The notes: generated from the letters alone by a model not told the origin. DNA of 64,000 bases from Winogradskyella helgolandensis (GCF_013404085.1 NZ_JABFHO010000001.1:3111001-3175000), one strand, 5' to 3'; shown: positions 51,656-61,092, numbered from the stretch's first letter. A program made the numbers and translations.

Positions 51656-54600
51656 TTAAAACTGTATTGTAAATGTGGTTCCTTCATTAATTTTACTCGA
51701 AACAGAAATTGTGCCACCCATAGCTTCAATTTGGGTTTTGGTCATGTATAACCCTATACCTTTGGCATCTGGATGTCTGTGAAAAACTTTGTTTAAACCA
51801 AATATTTTTTCACCATGTCTATCTAAATTAATACCCAAACCATTATCATGGATTTTAAACTCAATTTGACCGTTGTTTATAGCTGTTTCAATATAAACTT
51901 CAGGATTTCTGTCCTTTGCTTTATATCTTAAAGTATTGCTGAGCAAGTTAAGAAAAATACTTTCTAAATAAATTTTATCATAATTAATTATTGGAACTTT
52001 TGAAAAATCAGTCTTAATTATGGCGTTAGTTTCAATAATCTCACCTGCTAAAATTTCAGTGGTGTTTTTTAAGACGTCTTCAAATTTAATATCTTCTTTA
52101 TGTCTTGTTTTATCACTTCTAATTTTTATAGCTTCTACTAAAATATTTAACGTATTTGTAAGATGCTGTGTTACTTTTTCAAATTTATTAAACAACATCG
52201 CTTTCTCATCATCATTTGAGTCATTATAAAACCCTAAGAGCGCATTAAGATTACTTACTGGTGCACGCAAATTATGGGATGTAATCTGTGCAAAATCTGC
52301 TAATTGCGTATTTTGAATGATCAATTTTTGAGCTAATCGTTCTAAATCGTTTTTAGCATTGATTATTTTTAATTGTGCCGATTTTTGAATGGTAATATCT
52401 CTAATGGCTGCAGAAATTAAAAGACCTTCTTCAGTTTCAAGTGGACTTAAACTCACTTGGATTGGTATGTCTTTCCCTTCCTTATTTTTTCCTGTAAATT
52501 CTTTAACCTTTTCAGCTCCTAAAGCATTTATATCACTATCGCTAAGTTCTGTGTCTGGTTGCAATCTGAAATGACTAGCAAACTGATTAGGAATAAGAAC
52601 TTCTACCGACTCCTCAAATAAATCATCCGCAGAATAGCCAAATAACTTTTCGGCTTGCTTGTTTATGAGCTGTATGTCTCCTTTCTCATTCACGATTACC
52701 ATAGCATCCGGTGCCGACTCTAACAAACCTCTAAACTTGTTTTCTGCCATTCTTTGGGCTGTAACATCTTGGCATGTACCAAATATTTCAATAATTTCAC
52801 CAGAACCATCAGTAATTACTTGAGCTCGTAACTGTGCAATTTTTACTGTACCATCATCTAATTTTATTCTGTGAACGATATCGTCAAATATTTTTTCCTC
52901 ATTAAGCTTATCACGGTGTTTATTCACCATGTCTTCATCTTCTGGATGAACAAAATTCAAATACGTATCATAGGTTACTTCTGCATTATCAGCTAAACCT
53001 AAAATACGATAAAGGTTATTAGAGTATTTAACCCTATCATTTACAAAATCAATTTGCCAATTTCCCATTAAGTTTAACTCTTCAGCAAAACTTAATAATT
53101 GGTTTTTTCTAAGAAGCTCCAACTGAGATTGCTTTCTTTCAGAAATATCTGTAGATACTCCTAAAAAGCCTATTTTTTCACCTTTTTCATTTTTAATTGC
53201 TGTTAATGTTAATTCTACAGGAAATGTAGAACCATCCTTTCTCCGGAACGTCCACTCTCTGGTATCAAAGGCATTATTCTCAGCTATTTCCTTATAAGGG
53301 TCAAAACCTTCTATCGCTTTATTATACTTTTTTGCTATGTCTATTTTAAAACGTTCTAATTCTTCTTCAATGTGAAAAAATTCCGGTTCTTTTTTACCTA
53401 CAATTTCTGCAGCATCATAGCCCAATAAAAATTCAGCACCAGCATTAAAATGATTTATGATACCATTGTTATCCGAAGACATTATTGCTACAGGTCCTGA
53501 ATTGAATATAGCTTTTAGCTGTGTATGTGCATCGTATAATTTTTTCTCAGCTGCTTTTGTTGCAGAAATATCTTGACAAGTTCCAATCATTTCAACAATA
53601 TCACCATCCTCATTGGTAATAACTTCCCCTAACAGCTCTATATATTTTACTTTTCCATCACCAGAAATGATACGATGGGTAAACACATTTAGGCGTTTAT
53701 CATGCTCTATATTATTAAAATAAGCAGTAACAATATCTTTATCATCAGGATGTACAAAATCAAAATAAGTATCAAAGCTCAAATCTCTTATACTTGTATC
53801 GAGTTGAAAAATATTATACAAACTATCGGACCATTGTACGCTATTGGCTAAAGTATCCCATTGCCAATTCCCCATTAAGGTAATTTCTTCAGCAAAATTT
53901 AACAATTGATTTTTTCGTAATAATTCGTCCTCAGCAATTTTTTTCTCTGTAATATCTGTTGAAACTCCTAAATACCCAATATGATTATCTTCTTCGTCTT
54001 TTATTGAAGTTAAAGTGAGTTGAATTGGTAATAGACTTCCATCTTTTCTAAGATAGGTCCATTCGCGCATATCAAAATGATTGTGCTTAGACATTTCTAA
54101 TTGCGGATTAAAGCCTTTTATGTCTTTATCATAACGTTTCGCAATATCTTCTTTAAACGCTCTCAATTCATGATCTAAATGAAACAATGTTGGTCTATGT
54201 TTACCAATTATCTCTGTAGACGAATATCCTGTTAGTATCTCTGCTCCTGGATTAAATTTATTTATAAATCCATTTAAATCTGCAGTAACTAATCCAATCG
54301 CTTTGGAATTAAATATAGCATTTAATTCTGCATTTGCTTTCTTTAAAGCTTGCTGTGAGAGTTTAATACTATTTATATCTTGCAGCAAGCCGTAAAGTCT
54401 AATACTTTTTCCATTAGAAGATTCTACTTGACAAATAGAGCGTACCCAAATTACCTCCCCTTTAGTATTCACCAATTCTAATTCTAAATCGTAAGGTTCA
54501 CCTTCATTTACCGCAGCGTCCAATGCTTTAAGAACCTTATCCCTACTTTCACCTTCTTTATAAAATAAAATACCTTTTTCGGTACTAACTTCATAATCTT

Positions 54601-55813
54601 TAGATATGCCGTGTATCTGACGTACAACATCACTTAAATACGATTTATTATTTACTAAATCGACTTCCCAGGCTCCGATTCTTGCAACTTCATTAATTTT
54701 AAATAATATATCCTTTAGGCGTTTATTTTTAGTTTCCTTATTTTTTAATTTTGTGATATCTCCCGTGCTTATAACAATGCCTCCTATGGAACCATCTTCA
54801 TTATACCAAGGGCATGTATCCCAATAAACCCATTGCACTGTTCCATCTTTTCTATCAAATGGGGCCTCATCACAATGGTTTGTTTCTCCATTAAGGCAGC
54901 GTTTATGGATTTCTCGCCACGCTTCACTTATTTCAGGAAACACATCGTAATGTAATCTACCTATAACCTCTTCATCCTCTAATTTAAAAACATTAATCCA
55001 TTCTCCTGAAACAGAAATATAGCGCAAGTCATTGTCTAGCATCGCTACCGCTGTGGGTATCTGTTCGATAAAGGTCTTATTAAAAACTTCTCTTGATTCT
55101 AAATCCAATTGTAACTTGTTAAGTTCATCAAGGTTCTGTGATAATTTTTCTTCAGATGCCTCTAACGATGTAATAGCTCTCTTTAAAACCTTATTTCTAT
55201 CCAATAATTTTCGGGTGCTAGGCATCACCATAAATAAAAATTGACCTAATACTATAAGTAAAGCTATACCAACAAATATGTAAATTTTTGCTTTTAATTC
55301 TTTTAAATGGTGTTCGTTAGCTTTTTGATATTCTAAAACTAGTATATCTGTATTGAGTAAGTAAGGTTCTTCTAAGCTAGAAATTATATCAACATCGTTC
55401 TGTATATTAAGTTCACCATAATTATCTACGATACGCATACCAGCGCTATAGATTTCTTCTTGATATTTTTCATTAACCACCAATAATGAATCTATGGCGT
55501 CGTTTTTCCACTTGTCGTTATTTATAGAATGAAGATATCGATGTCTAGTTTCCCATTCTGTTAAAATAGAATCTAAAGTTATTATATAGTTGTTATTAGT
55601 ATTATTAGCCTCATTGTAGTTTATTTTAAAAGCTAATTTTGTTAAGTTCTGACTTAACATGCGTTGACGTCCCGAAATATTAATTAAATGCGCATCCGAA
55701 ACTTGAGAGTTAATACTATGTTGAATAAAAAATAACATAGCAAGAATTATAAAAATAAATGTAAATACAAATAGTAGGTATTTATATTTAAGTGATTTTT
55801 CTAATATTTTCAT
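51656..55813 (-). CDS. multi-PAS sensor histidine kinase
   Basis: A 1385-residue kinase. TM1 is at about residues 10-30, then a PilJ/NarX-like extracytoplasmic helix (S-G-R-Q-R-M-L-S-Q-N-L at about 42-52), TM2 at about 175-195, then seven PAS/PAC domains spanning about 240-1130. The HisKA segment has phospho-acceptor H1180 in T-S-H-N-L-R-A-P; the HATPase follows with N-L-L-S-N-T-L-R-Y, D-N-G-L-G-I and K-G-I-G-L-Y. PAS3–PAS4 and PAS5–PAS6 are clear copies of each other (about 270 residues per unit). The N-terminal part likely senses a small anion or surface cue. Partner: the response regulator downstream. Confidence 0.93.
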   Translation of the reverse strand: MKILEKSLKYKYLLFVFTFIFIILAMLFFIQHSINSQVSDAHLINISGRQRMLSQNLTKLAFKINYNEANNTNNNYIITLDSILTEWETRHRYLHSINNDKWKNDAIDSLLVVNEKYQEEIYSAGMRIVDNYGELNIQNDVDIISSLEEPYLLNTDILVLEYQKANEHHLKELKAKIYIFVGIALLIVLGQFLFMVMPSTRKLLDRNKVLKRAITSLEASEEKLSQNLDELNKLQLDLESREVFNKTFIEQIPTAVAMLDNDLRYISVSGEWINVFKLEDEEVIGRLHYDVFPEISEAWREIHKRCLNGETNHCDEAPFDRKDGTVQWVYWDTCPWYNEDGSIGGIVISTGDITKLKNKETKNKRLKDILFKINEVARIGAWEVDLVNNKSYLSDVVRQIHGISKDYEVSTEKGILFYKEGESRDKVLKALDAAVNEGEPYDLELELVNTKGEVIWVRSICQVESSNGKSIRLYGLLQDINSIKLSQQALKKANAELNAIFNSKAIGLVTADLNGFINKFNPGAEILTGYSSTEIIGKHRPTLFHLDHELRAFKEDIAKRYDKDIKGFNPQLEMSKHNHFDMREWTYLRKDGSLLPIQLTLTSIKDEEDNHIGYLGVSTDITEKKIAEDELLRKNQLLNFAEEITLMGNWQWDTLANSVQWSDSLYNIFQLDTSIRDLSFDTYFDFVHPDDKDIVTAYFNNIEHDKRLNVFTHRIISGDGKVKYIELLGEVITNEDGDIVEMIGTCQDISATKAAEKKLYDAHTQLKAIFNSGPVAIMSSDNNGIINHFNAGAEFLLGYDAAEIVGKKEPEFFHIEEELERFKIDIAKKYNKAIEGFDPYKEIAENNAFDTREWTFRRKDGSTFPVELTLTAIKNEKGEKIGFLGVSTDISERKQSQLELLRKNQLLSFAEELNLMGNWQIDFVNDRVKYSNNLYRILGLADNAEVTYDTYLNFVHPEDEDMVNKHRDKLNEEKIFDDIVHRIKLDDGTVKIAQLRAQVITDGSGEIIEIFGTCQDVTAQRMAENKFRGLLESAPDAMVIVNEKGDIQLINKQAEKLFGYSADDLFEESVEVLIPNQFASHFRLQPDTELSDSDINALGAEKVKEFTGKNKEGKDIPIQVSLSPLETEEGLLISAAIRDITIQKSAQLKIINAKNDLERLAQKLIIQNTQLADFAQITSHNLRAPVSNLNALLGFYNDSNDDEKAMLFNKFEKVTQHLTNTLNILVEAIKIRSDKTRHKEDIKFEDVLKNTTEILAGEIIETNAIIKTDFSKVPIINYDKIYLESIFLNLLSNTLRYKAKDRNPEVYIETAINNGQIEFKIHDNGLGINLDRHGEKIFGLNKVFHRHPDAKGIGLYMTKTQIEAMGGTISVSSKINEGTTFTIQF

Positions 55814-55855
55814 TTATTGTCCTTAAATCAAACCCTGTTGCAATTAGTACAATAC

Positions 55856-55873
55856 AACACCAATATTGGTGTT
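55856..55873. promoter_or_regulatory. 18-base perfect palindrome, candidate operator
   Basis: aacaccaatattggtgtt is a perfect palindrome 43 bases upstream of the kinase start codon, where a repressor or activator dimer would act. As RNA it could also fold as a leader hairpin. Confidence 0.4.
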
Positions 55874-56257
55874 TCTCTTTTAAATAGAAAATTTAAAAAA
55901 ATCTACAATCTATTTATTCAAAAAGAAAATACAAGTGATACGAATTGGGGTCTTAAATTATCATAATAAATGTTAAAATACAAAAAAATATTAAATTGAA
56001 AACAATTAAATCTTAACATTATTAAGTGAAGTATTAGATTTATATTTATATGAAATAAAGAAGGTTAAACCAAAAATAAAAATTTTAACAGGCCTTAGCC
56101 TGCTTCTGTTTAATTGTACGCTTAATAGTCTTTTATTTTTAACTCGAAAACATTGGTATTATTAAGTGTTCTAGTCTAACATAATACATACAACTTTTTT
56201 ATAAATTTAGATAGATTCCAATTTAAATATAGATGACGAATGTATAGTTGCAACATA

Positions 56258-56288
56258 AAAAAATGCAAATTCCTAAGGAATTTGCATG
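56258..56288 (-). terminator. rho-independent terminator of the YtxH gene
   Basis: An 11-bp stem (56264-56274 with 56278-56288, atgcaaattcc/ggaatttgcat) with a 3-base loop, then T7 on the minus strand. Confidence 0.9.
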
Positions 56289-56302
56289 ATTGAAAGTTTA
56301 TT

Positions 56303-56623
56303 TTAAACTTGCTTTTGTAGTGTCTTGTTTTTTTCTTTGAGGATTGCTAATTGCTTTTCTAAAAAGGTGATAGCCTGCTCAGTTTTGTAACTCGATTTTG
56401 AAGCAAAATCTTCTAAATCTTGTTTGAATTTTTCTTTACCAGAAGATGCTGCTTTAGATAAGTCTTCTTTGACTTCTGTAAAATCATTAGTGATTTGATC
56501 TTTAATATCTCTACCCTCTCTTTTTAATTTTTCTCTTGTAACACTGCCTTTATCTGGTGCTAACAAAACGCCCGCAGCTGCTCCAATTAATGCTCCTAAT
56601 ACTAATGTTCCTTTATTTATCAT
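56303..56623 (-). CDS. YtxH domain-containing stress-type protein
   Basis: 106 residues. The N-terminal G-A-L-I-G-A-A-A-G-V-L-L-A-P segment (about residues 11-24) is the YtxH/GvpP signature membrane-associated helix, followed by a charged amphipathic coiled region (about 28-105). The family is linked to general stress responses in Firmicutes; in Bacteroidota the role is unproven. Own terminator. Confidence 0.88.
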   Translation of the reverse strand: MINKGTLVLGALIGAAAGVLLAPDKGSVTREKLKREGRDIKDQITNDFTEVKEDLSKAASSGKEKFKQDLEDFASKSSYKTEQAITFLEKQLAILKEKNKTLQKQV

Positions 56624-56749
56624 AACTTTTTTCTTTTTTATTAAACATGTGTTCTACATTATACGTCGTAAAACGAACTGTTTTGTTACAAACAAATTTA
56701 GTGCCAAGAGTTTATGGAAATATTAAGCTATTAAAAACGGTTATTTAAC

Positions 56750-57115
56750 TTATGGGTTGAATTCGCTAAAATGCCAAAGTATACCCGAAGGGTCATGAAG
56801 AAAAAACTCATTTCCCCAATCGTTATAGACAATTTCTGAACATCTCACGTTTTCATACTGTTCAACTAAACCACTTTGTTTCAATTGCTCTAAATGATGT
56901 TGAACATTATCTACTTCAAGAAAAACCATAGTATTATCAATCCAATCTTTGGTGTAATAATCTTGTAAATAAAAGGTGAATTCTCCGGTTTTAAATACAG
57001 ACATGTTATGAGAAATAACAAATTCTTGAAAGCCTAAATCTTTATAAAATTCTCTTGAAAGCTTATAATCTTTAGCTCCAATAAATGGTCTTATGGATTT
57101 TGGTTTTAGTTTCAT
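56750..57115 (-). CDS. VOC family (glyoxalase/bleomycin-resistance fold) protein
   Basis: 121 residues in the VOC fold. The start K-S-I-R-P-F-I-G-A-K-D-Y-K-L-S-R-E-F-Y-K-D-L-G-F is typical, as is the C-terminal F-F-L-H-D-P-S-G-I-L-W-H-F. Metal ligands of true glyoxalase I are not all obvious, so the reaction is open: metal-dependent enzyme or ligand binder. Monocistronic by spacing, same strand as its neighbours. Confidence 0.85.
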   Translation of the reverse strand: MKLKPKSIRPFIGAKDYKLSREFYKDLGFQEFVISHNMSVFKTGEFTFYLQDYYTKDWIDNTMVFLEVDNVQHHLEQLKQSGLVEQYENVRCSEIVYNDWGNEFFLHDPSGILWHFSEFNP

Positions 57116-57151
57116 ATATTTTAATTATGAATAATTAATTAACAGTTTTAT

Positions 57152-57868
57152 TTAGTGAACCTTAACAACCGGAATTCTATAAATAGCTCTCGGATAATCT
57201 GACATTCTTATGCCTTCTTTCTGTAATTCGGTTAAAGCATTTTTGGCAATCCATTGGGCTGATTTACTTTCAAATTCTAGGATTTCATTGGCTACTTCTA
57301 TGGCTTTTCTATTAAGATCGATATTGCGTTTACCGATGTTTCTTAAAGCCCAATTCACTGCTTTTTTAACGTATATTCTATCGTCGTTGACTTCTCTTTT
57401 TATAATTGCAAAGAATTGCTCAAATAATTTATTATCTGAAGTTTTGTCTGCCATGCAATACGATGCTAAAGTGGCAAAAGCTGCCCTTTTTTCAAATTCT
57501 GGCTCTCTTTTTGACCATTCTAATATTTTGGCTAATGCAAAGTCACTTTTTGAAAACAATCCCATGCAAAAGGAATCGCAAATTTCCCAATTCTCAAAGG
57601 TCTTTACCCATTTTTCCATGAGGTCTTCTGTAACAGCTTTGGGTTTAAATAGTTTACTGCATAATAGACGGGCTTCATAAATACCGCTTTCAAAAAGTTG
57701 TAAAGCGAGTTCATTATCCGAACCAATGTCCTTGGCTATTACTTTTAAATCTTTATGATAAATGCCTAGAGAATTATTTGAGATAACTCCGAATTTCTTT
57801 GCCTTAAATGCCACTATATCTTTATCTTGTAGGTCATATAGACCGTTTATGATTTCAGTGTAAGTCAT
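57152..57868 (-). CDS. DNA alkylation repair protein (AlkD-like)
   Basis: 238 residues of HEAT-like helical repeats of the AlkD/AlkC group, which remove bulky N3/N7-alkylated bases. Family segments present include K-V-I-A-K-D-I-G-S-D-N-E-L-A-L-Q-L-F near residue 43, and a conserved V-K-K-A-V-N-W-A-L-R-N-I-G-K-R-N near residue 165, where the Trp and Arg line the DNA groove. A C-terminal stretch ends the protein in a V-K-V-H tail. 28 bases after the sigma factor gene; could be in its transcript. Confidence 0.88.
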   Translation of the reverse strand: MTYTEIINGLYDLQDKDIVAFKAKKFGVISNNSLGIYHKDLKVIAKDIGSDNELALQLFESGIYEARLLCSKLFKPKAVTEDLMEKWVKTFENWEICDSFCMGLFSKSDFALAKILEWSKREPEFEKRAAFATLASYCMADKTSDNKLFEQFFAIIKREVNDDRIYVKKAVNWALRNIGKRNIDLNRKAIEVANEILEFESKSAQWIAKNALTELQKEGIRMSDYPRAIYRIPVVKVH

Positions 57869-57896
57869 GTAATCGATTCTTTTTTTTAAGTAAAAA

Positions 57897-59135
57897 CTAT
57901 AAAGTCCAAGTTGTTTTTTTCTTCAATAAATACGCTTTCTCCAAAGTATTAGTTACCGTATTTAAAGCCAAATCAATTTGTGATAAAGCTTCATCAAAAT
58001 TATCAGTTTCTGCATAATAATCTGCTTTTGCTGCGTAATATAAATAGGCACGTTGCTCTAATTCTTCTGGTTTTAGTTGCTTTAAATACGCATTCGCTGT
58101 TTTGTAATCCTTAGTTTGCATGGAAATTACTGCCATAGTTAACAAGTGCGATGCCATGGGTTGTAACCGATATAATGCTTGGTACCATTGTAAAATTTTA
58201 TTCCAATTGGTAGCTTCAAAAGTTTTAGCTTTTAAATGTTCGGCAGCAATGGCAGCTTCATAATGATAACATGAAAAATAGTCTGTTTCCACAGCTTTAA
58301 ACATCATAGTATTGCCAAGTTCAATTAATGGTACATGCCATAAGGATCGATCTTGTTGTTTTAAATCTTGCACTTCATTATTGACGTTTGTTTTGGCTTC
58401 TAATCTTGCCGAATGAAAACAAAACAATGCAAAAAGCGCATAACATTCTGGTAATTGCGTTTGTTGATGGTTGAGCAATAATTGACACAAACGTAAGGCT
58501 TCACCACATAAATCTTCTCTAATTAATTGGTCTTTAGTATTAGAATGAAACCCTTCATTAAAAATCAGATACAACACTTCCAATACACTATGTAGCCGTT
58601 CTTGTAAGTCTTTGCCTTGTGGAATATTGAATTGTAAATTAGCTGATTTAATCGCTTTGCGAGCACGTAATAATCGTTTTTTTACCGTTTCTTCTTTAGT
58701 GAGTAATGCAGAAGCAATTTCTTTAATACTAAATCCAGAAACCGTTTTTAAAGCAAATGAAATGCGATCTCTAGCATCTAATTTTGGATGACACGCTGTA
58801 AATATCATTCTGAGCTGAGCGTCTTCTATTTCTGAATCTAAAAACAATTCATTTATAGCGATGGCATCTGTTCCTTGAGTAATTTGAAGACTATTATTCT
58901 TTTGAGCTTTTAAAGTTCTAAAAATATCTAAAACTCTGTTTTTAGCTGCTTTTGTGAGCCATGCTTCAGGATATTCTGGTTGTTCTTTTCTCCAAGACAA
59001 ACTGGCTTTTATAAAGGTGTCTTGTATGGCATCTTCAATGATATCGAGATGTTGCAATCCAAATATTCGTGTTAAAACAGAAACCATCTTTCCACTGTGA
59101 TGGCGAAAAAGATGGTCTATGAGTTTTGGTTCCAT
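57897..59135 (-). CDS. ECF sigma factor with TPR-like C-terminus (ECF42/SigJ-like, DUF6596)
   Basis: 412 residues. Region 2 is at about 10-75 (I-E-D-A-I-Q-D-T-F-I-K-A at about residue 33), region 4 at about 115-170 (S-I-K-E-I-A-S-A-L-L-T-K-E-E-T-V-K-K-R-L near residue 153), and an extended C-terminal helical region (about 185-412) with TPR-like pattern and a conserved Y-L-I-F-N-E-G-F segment near residue 190. This layout defines the ECF42 group, which lacks an anti-sigma factor and is typically encoded next to a YCII/DGPF protein, as here (6 bases apart). It directs RNA polymerase to stress or secondary-metabolism genes. Confidence 0.9.
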   Translation of the reverse strand: MEPKLIDHLFRHHSGKMVSVLTRIFGLQHLDIIEDAIQDTFIKASLSWRKEQPEYPEAWLTKAAKNRVLDIFRTLKAQKNNSLQITQGTDAIAINELFLDSEIEDAQLRMIFTACHPKLDARDRISFALKTVSGFSIKEIASALLTKEETVKKRLLRARKAIKSANLQFNIPQGKDLQERLHSVLEVLYLIFNEGFHSNTKDQLIREDLCGEALRLCQLLLNHQQTQLPECYALFALFCFHSARLEAKTNVNNEVQDLKQQDRSLWHVPLIELGNTMMFKAVETDYFSCYHYEAAIAAEHLKAKTFEATNWNKILQWYQALYRLQPMASHLLTMAVISMQTKDYKTANAYLKQLKPEELEQRAYLYYAAKADYYAETDNFDEALSQIDLALNTVTNTLEKAYLLKKKTTWTL

Positions 59136-59141
59136 TATTAA

Positions 59142-59489
59142 TTATTGGTCGAACACCATAATTTCACGAATTTCCACTGTATTTCCTAAATCATAATCCG
59201 GAAAATCTTTAGCAATTTCCTGTACGGCATCAAAATCCTTAGCTTTTATCAAATAAAAACCACCGACTATTTCTTTAACTTCTGCAGAGGTTAAATCGGT
59301 AACGGTTCTGTCTTTACCTGTAACACGTCTAATTTGTGGTGTTAAAGCTTCGCCTCCTTTCAAAATGCCTGCTTGTTCCATTTTGGCTCCCCAAGCAAAC
59401 CATTTTTCCATTCGGCTTTGTAACTCATCTGGAGACATGCCTAAATCAACATACTCCTTACCAACGAAAATCATCATAAAATCTTTCAT
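59142..59489 (-). CDS. YCII/DGPF-domain protein
   Basis: 115 residues of the YCII-related family: K-D-F-M-M-I-F-V-G at the start, the Q-A-G-I-L-K-G-G-E-A-L segment near residue 39, and the G-F-Y-L-I-K-A-K-D-F-D-A-V-Q-E-I-A-K motif near residue 77. Next to ECF42-type sigma factors, these proteins form a conserved pair and may be targets or effectors of the sigma factor. The gene lies 6 bases upstream of the sigma factor gene, so both are on one transcript. Function unknown. Confidence 0.88.
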   Translation of the reverse strand: MKDFMMIFVGKEYVDLGMSPDELQSRMEKWFAWGAKMEQAGILKGGEALTPQIRRVTGKDRTVTDLTSAEVKEIVGGFYLIKAKDFDAVQEIAKDFPDYDLGNTVEIREIMVFDQ

Positions 59490-59606
59490 AATTTTTTAAA
59501 ATTTAATAGTTATATCCTTATGACGTTTACCAAAAGATAAAAGAGGACAATTCTTGAAAAAAATTTTGAAATAAATATATAGACTTTTTTCTAAAGTAGT
59601 ATGTTA

Positions 59607-60041
59607 TTATTTAAAAGGTAAGGCATTAGGTGTGTAATAGTATTGAAATTCTATAATTTCACCTGTATCTAAAGTATCGCGAGCCATAAGATAATAACTT
59701 TCACCAACGTGATTACTGAAATACGATTTTGCGGCATGAAACGTAATAACATCACCTGGTTGGTAGTGTTTTACAGACTTTATATCTTCATAATCAAAGT
59801 TAGAATCTTCATTAACTACCAAATTATAATGACTAAAACGTAGGTTGTCTTTATTCCAACGAATAGTACTCACTTCTTTTACGAGTTGTGGTTCATTTAA
59901 AAAAGAGACATAAGGTTCTTCATCGGATATATCTTTTTTAGACTCGTATAAAACAAAAAAGAGTATAATTCCCACCACGAGAACACCTAAAATTACGATA
60001 GTCAATACAATATATTTAATAGCGTTAGAAGTTGAAGCCAT
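59607..60041 (-). CDS. small membrane-anchored hypothetical protein
   Basis: 144 residues with one transmembrane segment near the N-terminus (about 9-31) and a hydrophilic domain outside. The domain contains an E-I-I-E-F-Q-Y-Y-Y stretch and looks beta-rich. No signal-cleavage site is obvious. The ATG overlaps the oxidoreductase stop by one base (TAATG), so the two are translationally coupled. Family not recognised. Confidence 0.65.
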   Translation of the reverse strand: MASTSNAIKYIVLTIVILGVLVVGIILFFVLYESKKDISDEEPYVSFLNEPQLVKEVSTIRWNKDNLRFSHYNLVVNEDSNFDYEDIKSVKHYQPGDVITFHAAKSYFSNHVGESYYLMARDTLDTGEIIEFQYYYTPNALPFK

Positions 60042-60988
60042 TAATTAACCAAATTATCTACAATAGCTTTTACAGGTAGAATTTCAGTAGTATGCTCAAT
60101 ACTTGGCCCAGCAACCCAAACCGTTTTGTAAGTCGCTTTTTTCGCAGCGTTTTCGGTAGCTTTCATTCCTATTGAAAAACGAATCATCTTCACCCATTTT
60201 TTCAGACTTTTATTCTTGTTTAACAAGTTTTCAATCCAAGTGGCTTTTGTTCCTATTTTCTGAACATAAGGTGTGTTAATAACCGTACATGGAGTTCCTG
60301 AAATACGCTCTGTCATTATGATATCTTTTGCTCCATAATCTACGCATGCTTGTTTATAGTCGTCTGTTACACCTGCTTCAACTGAAGCAATAAAAGGACT
60401 TCCAACAGAAACACCTTCCGCACCATAGCTCAACATTTTATCGATATCAGCTTTGCAGCCTACTCCACCTGCTGAAATCACAGGAATACTTAATTCTTTA
60501 CTTAATAGATTTGTTAATTCTTCTGGAGATAAATTTCCTCGGTGACCACCAGCTTCATTATTTACAGCGATTGCAGCATCTGCACCTAATTGTTCCACTT
60601 TTTTGGCAAATCTTAAATCCGTAACATCACAAAATACTTTTATTCCTGAAGCATGTGCTTGTCTGATGGTTTCTTCTGGACTACCCAAAGAGGTAATGAT
60701 AAAATCGCAACCTTCTTCACATATCACTTCTAATTGACCTTTGTACTTAACGTTAGATTTATTAACGATTAAGTTGAAACCAAAAGAACCGCCTTCAACT
60801 TTATTAGCTTTTAACTCTTTTAGAGCTGCTCTTAATTCTTCTAACGTTCTATAATTTAATGCAGGAATACAACCTGCAACTCCTGCTTTCATCCCTTCTG
60901 TTACCATGGCAACGTTAGAAACTAAAAACATTGGTGCTTGTATTATTGGGTGCTTTATATTGAGAAGTTGAGTAAGTTTGGTTTCCAT
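60041..60988 (-). CDS. NAD(P)H-dependent flavin oxidoreductase (nitronate monooxygenase-like)
   Basis: 315 residues, TIM-barrel FMN enzyme. The N-terminus I-K-H-P-I-I-Q-A-P-M-F (about residues 11-21), the N-N-E-A-G-G-H-R-G loop near residue 143 and V-I-S-A-G-G-V-G near residue 169 are family hallmarks, as is A-E-G-V-S-V-G-S-P-F near residue 189. It belongs with nitronate monooxygenases and FabK-like enoyl reductases; the exact substrate is open. The upstream region contains the palindrome at 61029. Confidence 0.88.
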   Translation of the reverse strand: METKLTQLLNIKHPIIQAPMFLVSNVAMVTEGMKAGVAGCIPALNYRTLEELRAALKELKANKVEGGSFGFNLIVNKSNVKYKGQLEVICEEGCDFIITSLGSPEETIRQAHASGIKVFCDVTDLRFAKKVEQLGADAAIAVNNEAGGHRGNLSPEELTNLLSKELSIPVISAGGVGCKADIDKMLSYGAEGVSVGSPFIASVEAGVTDDYKQACVDYGAKDIIMTERISGTPCTVINTPYVQKIGTKATWIENLLNKNKSLKKWVKMIRFSIGMKATENAAKKATYKTVWVAGPSIEHTTEILPVKAIVDNLVN

Positions 60989-61028
60989 ATTTTATCGAAT
61001 ATTAATACTACAAATATACTAAATTTTA

Positions 61029-61042
61029 TTATGCACGCATAA
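61029..61042. promoter_or_regulatory. 14-base palindrome TTATGC-AC-GCATAA, candidate operator
   Basis: Perfect 6-base arms around AC, 41 bases upstream of the flavin oxidoreductase start. Same core as the site at 45304-45321. Two exact copies at promoter positions suggest a shared regulator, possibly MarR-like by symmetry (inference). Confidence 0.45.
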
Positions 61043-61092
61043 CACTTTACAAATAGACTAGCCTATAAAAATAATTCAACTAAAAAACTATA

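Larger units (their letters stand above)
55814..56302. other. 489-base intergenic region
   Basis: It holds an 18-base perfect palindrome (55856-55873), a short GC-richer hairpin caggc-ctta-gcctg (56089-56102) and the terminator of the YtxH gene (56258-56288). No credible open frame was found; the rest is very AT-rich. Confidence 0.65.

Noticed and set aside
56089..56102. Short hairpin caggc-ctta-gcctg as a second terminator
   Set aside because: The stem is only 5 bp, the T-tract is interrupted, and a strong terminator for the YtxH gene already lies at 56258-56288.
57210..57680. 156-residue open frame on the plus strand
   Set aside because: It lies wholly antisense to the AlkD-like gene, has no recognisable family and an unnatural composition; a shadow frame.
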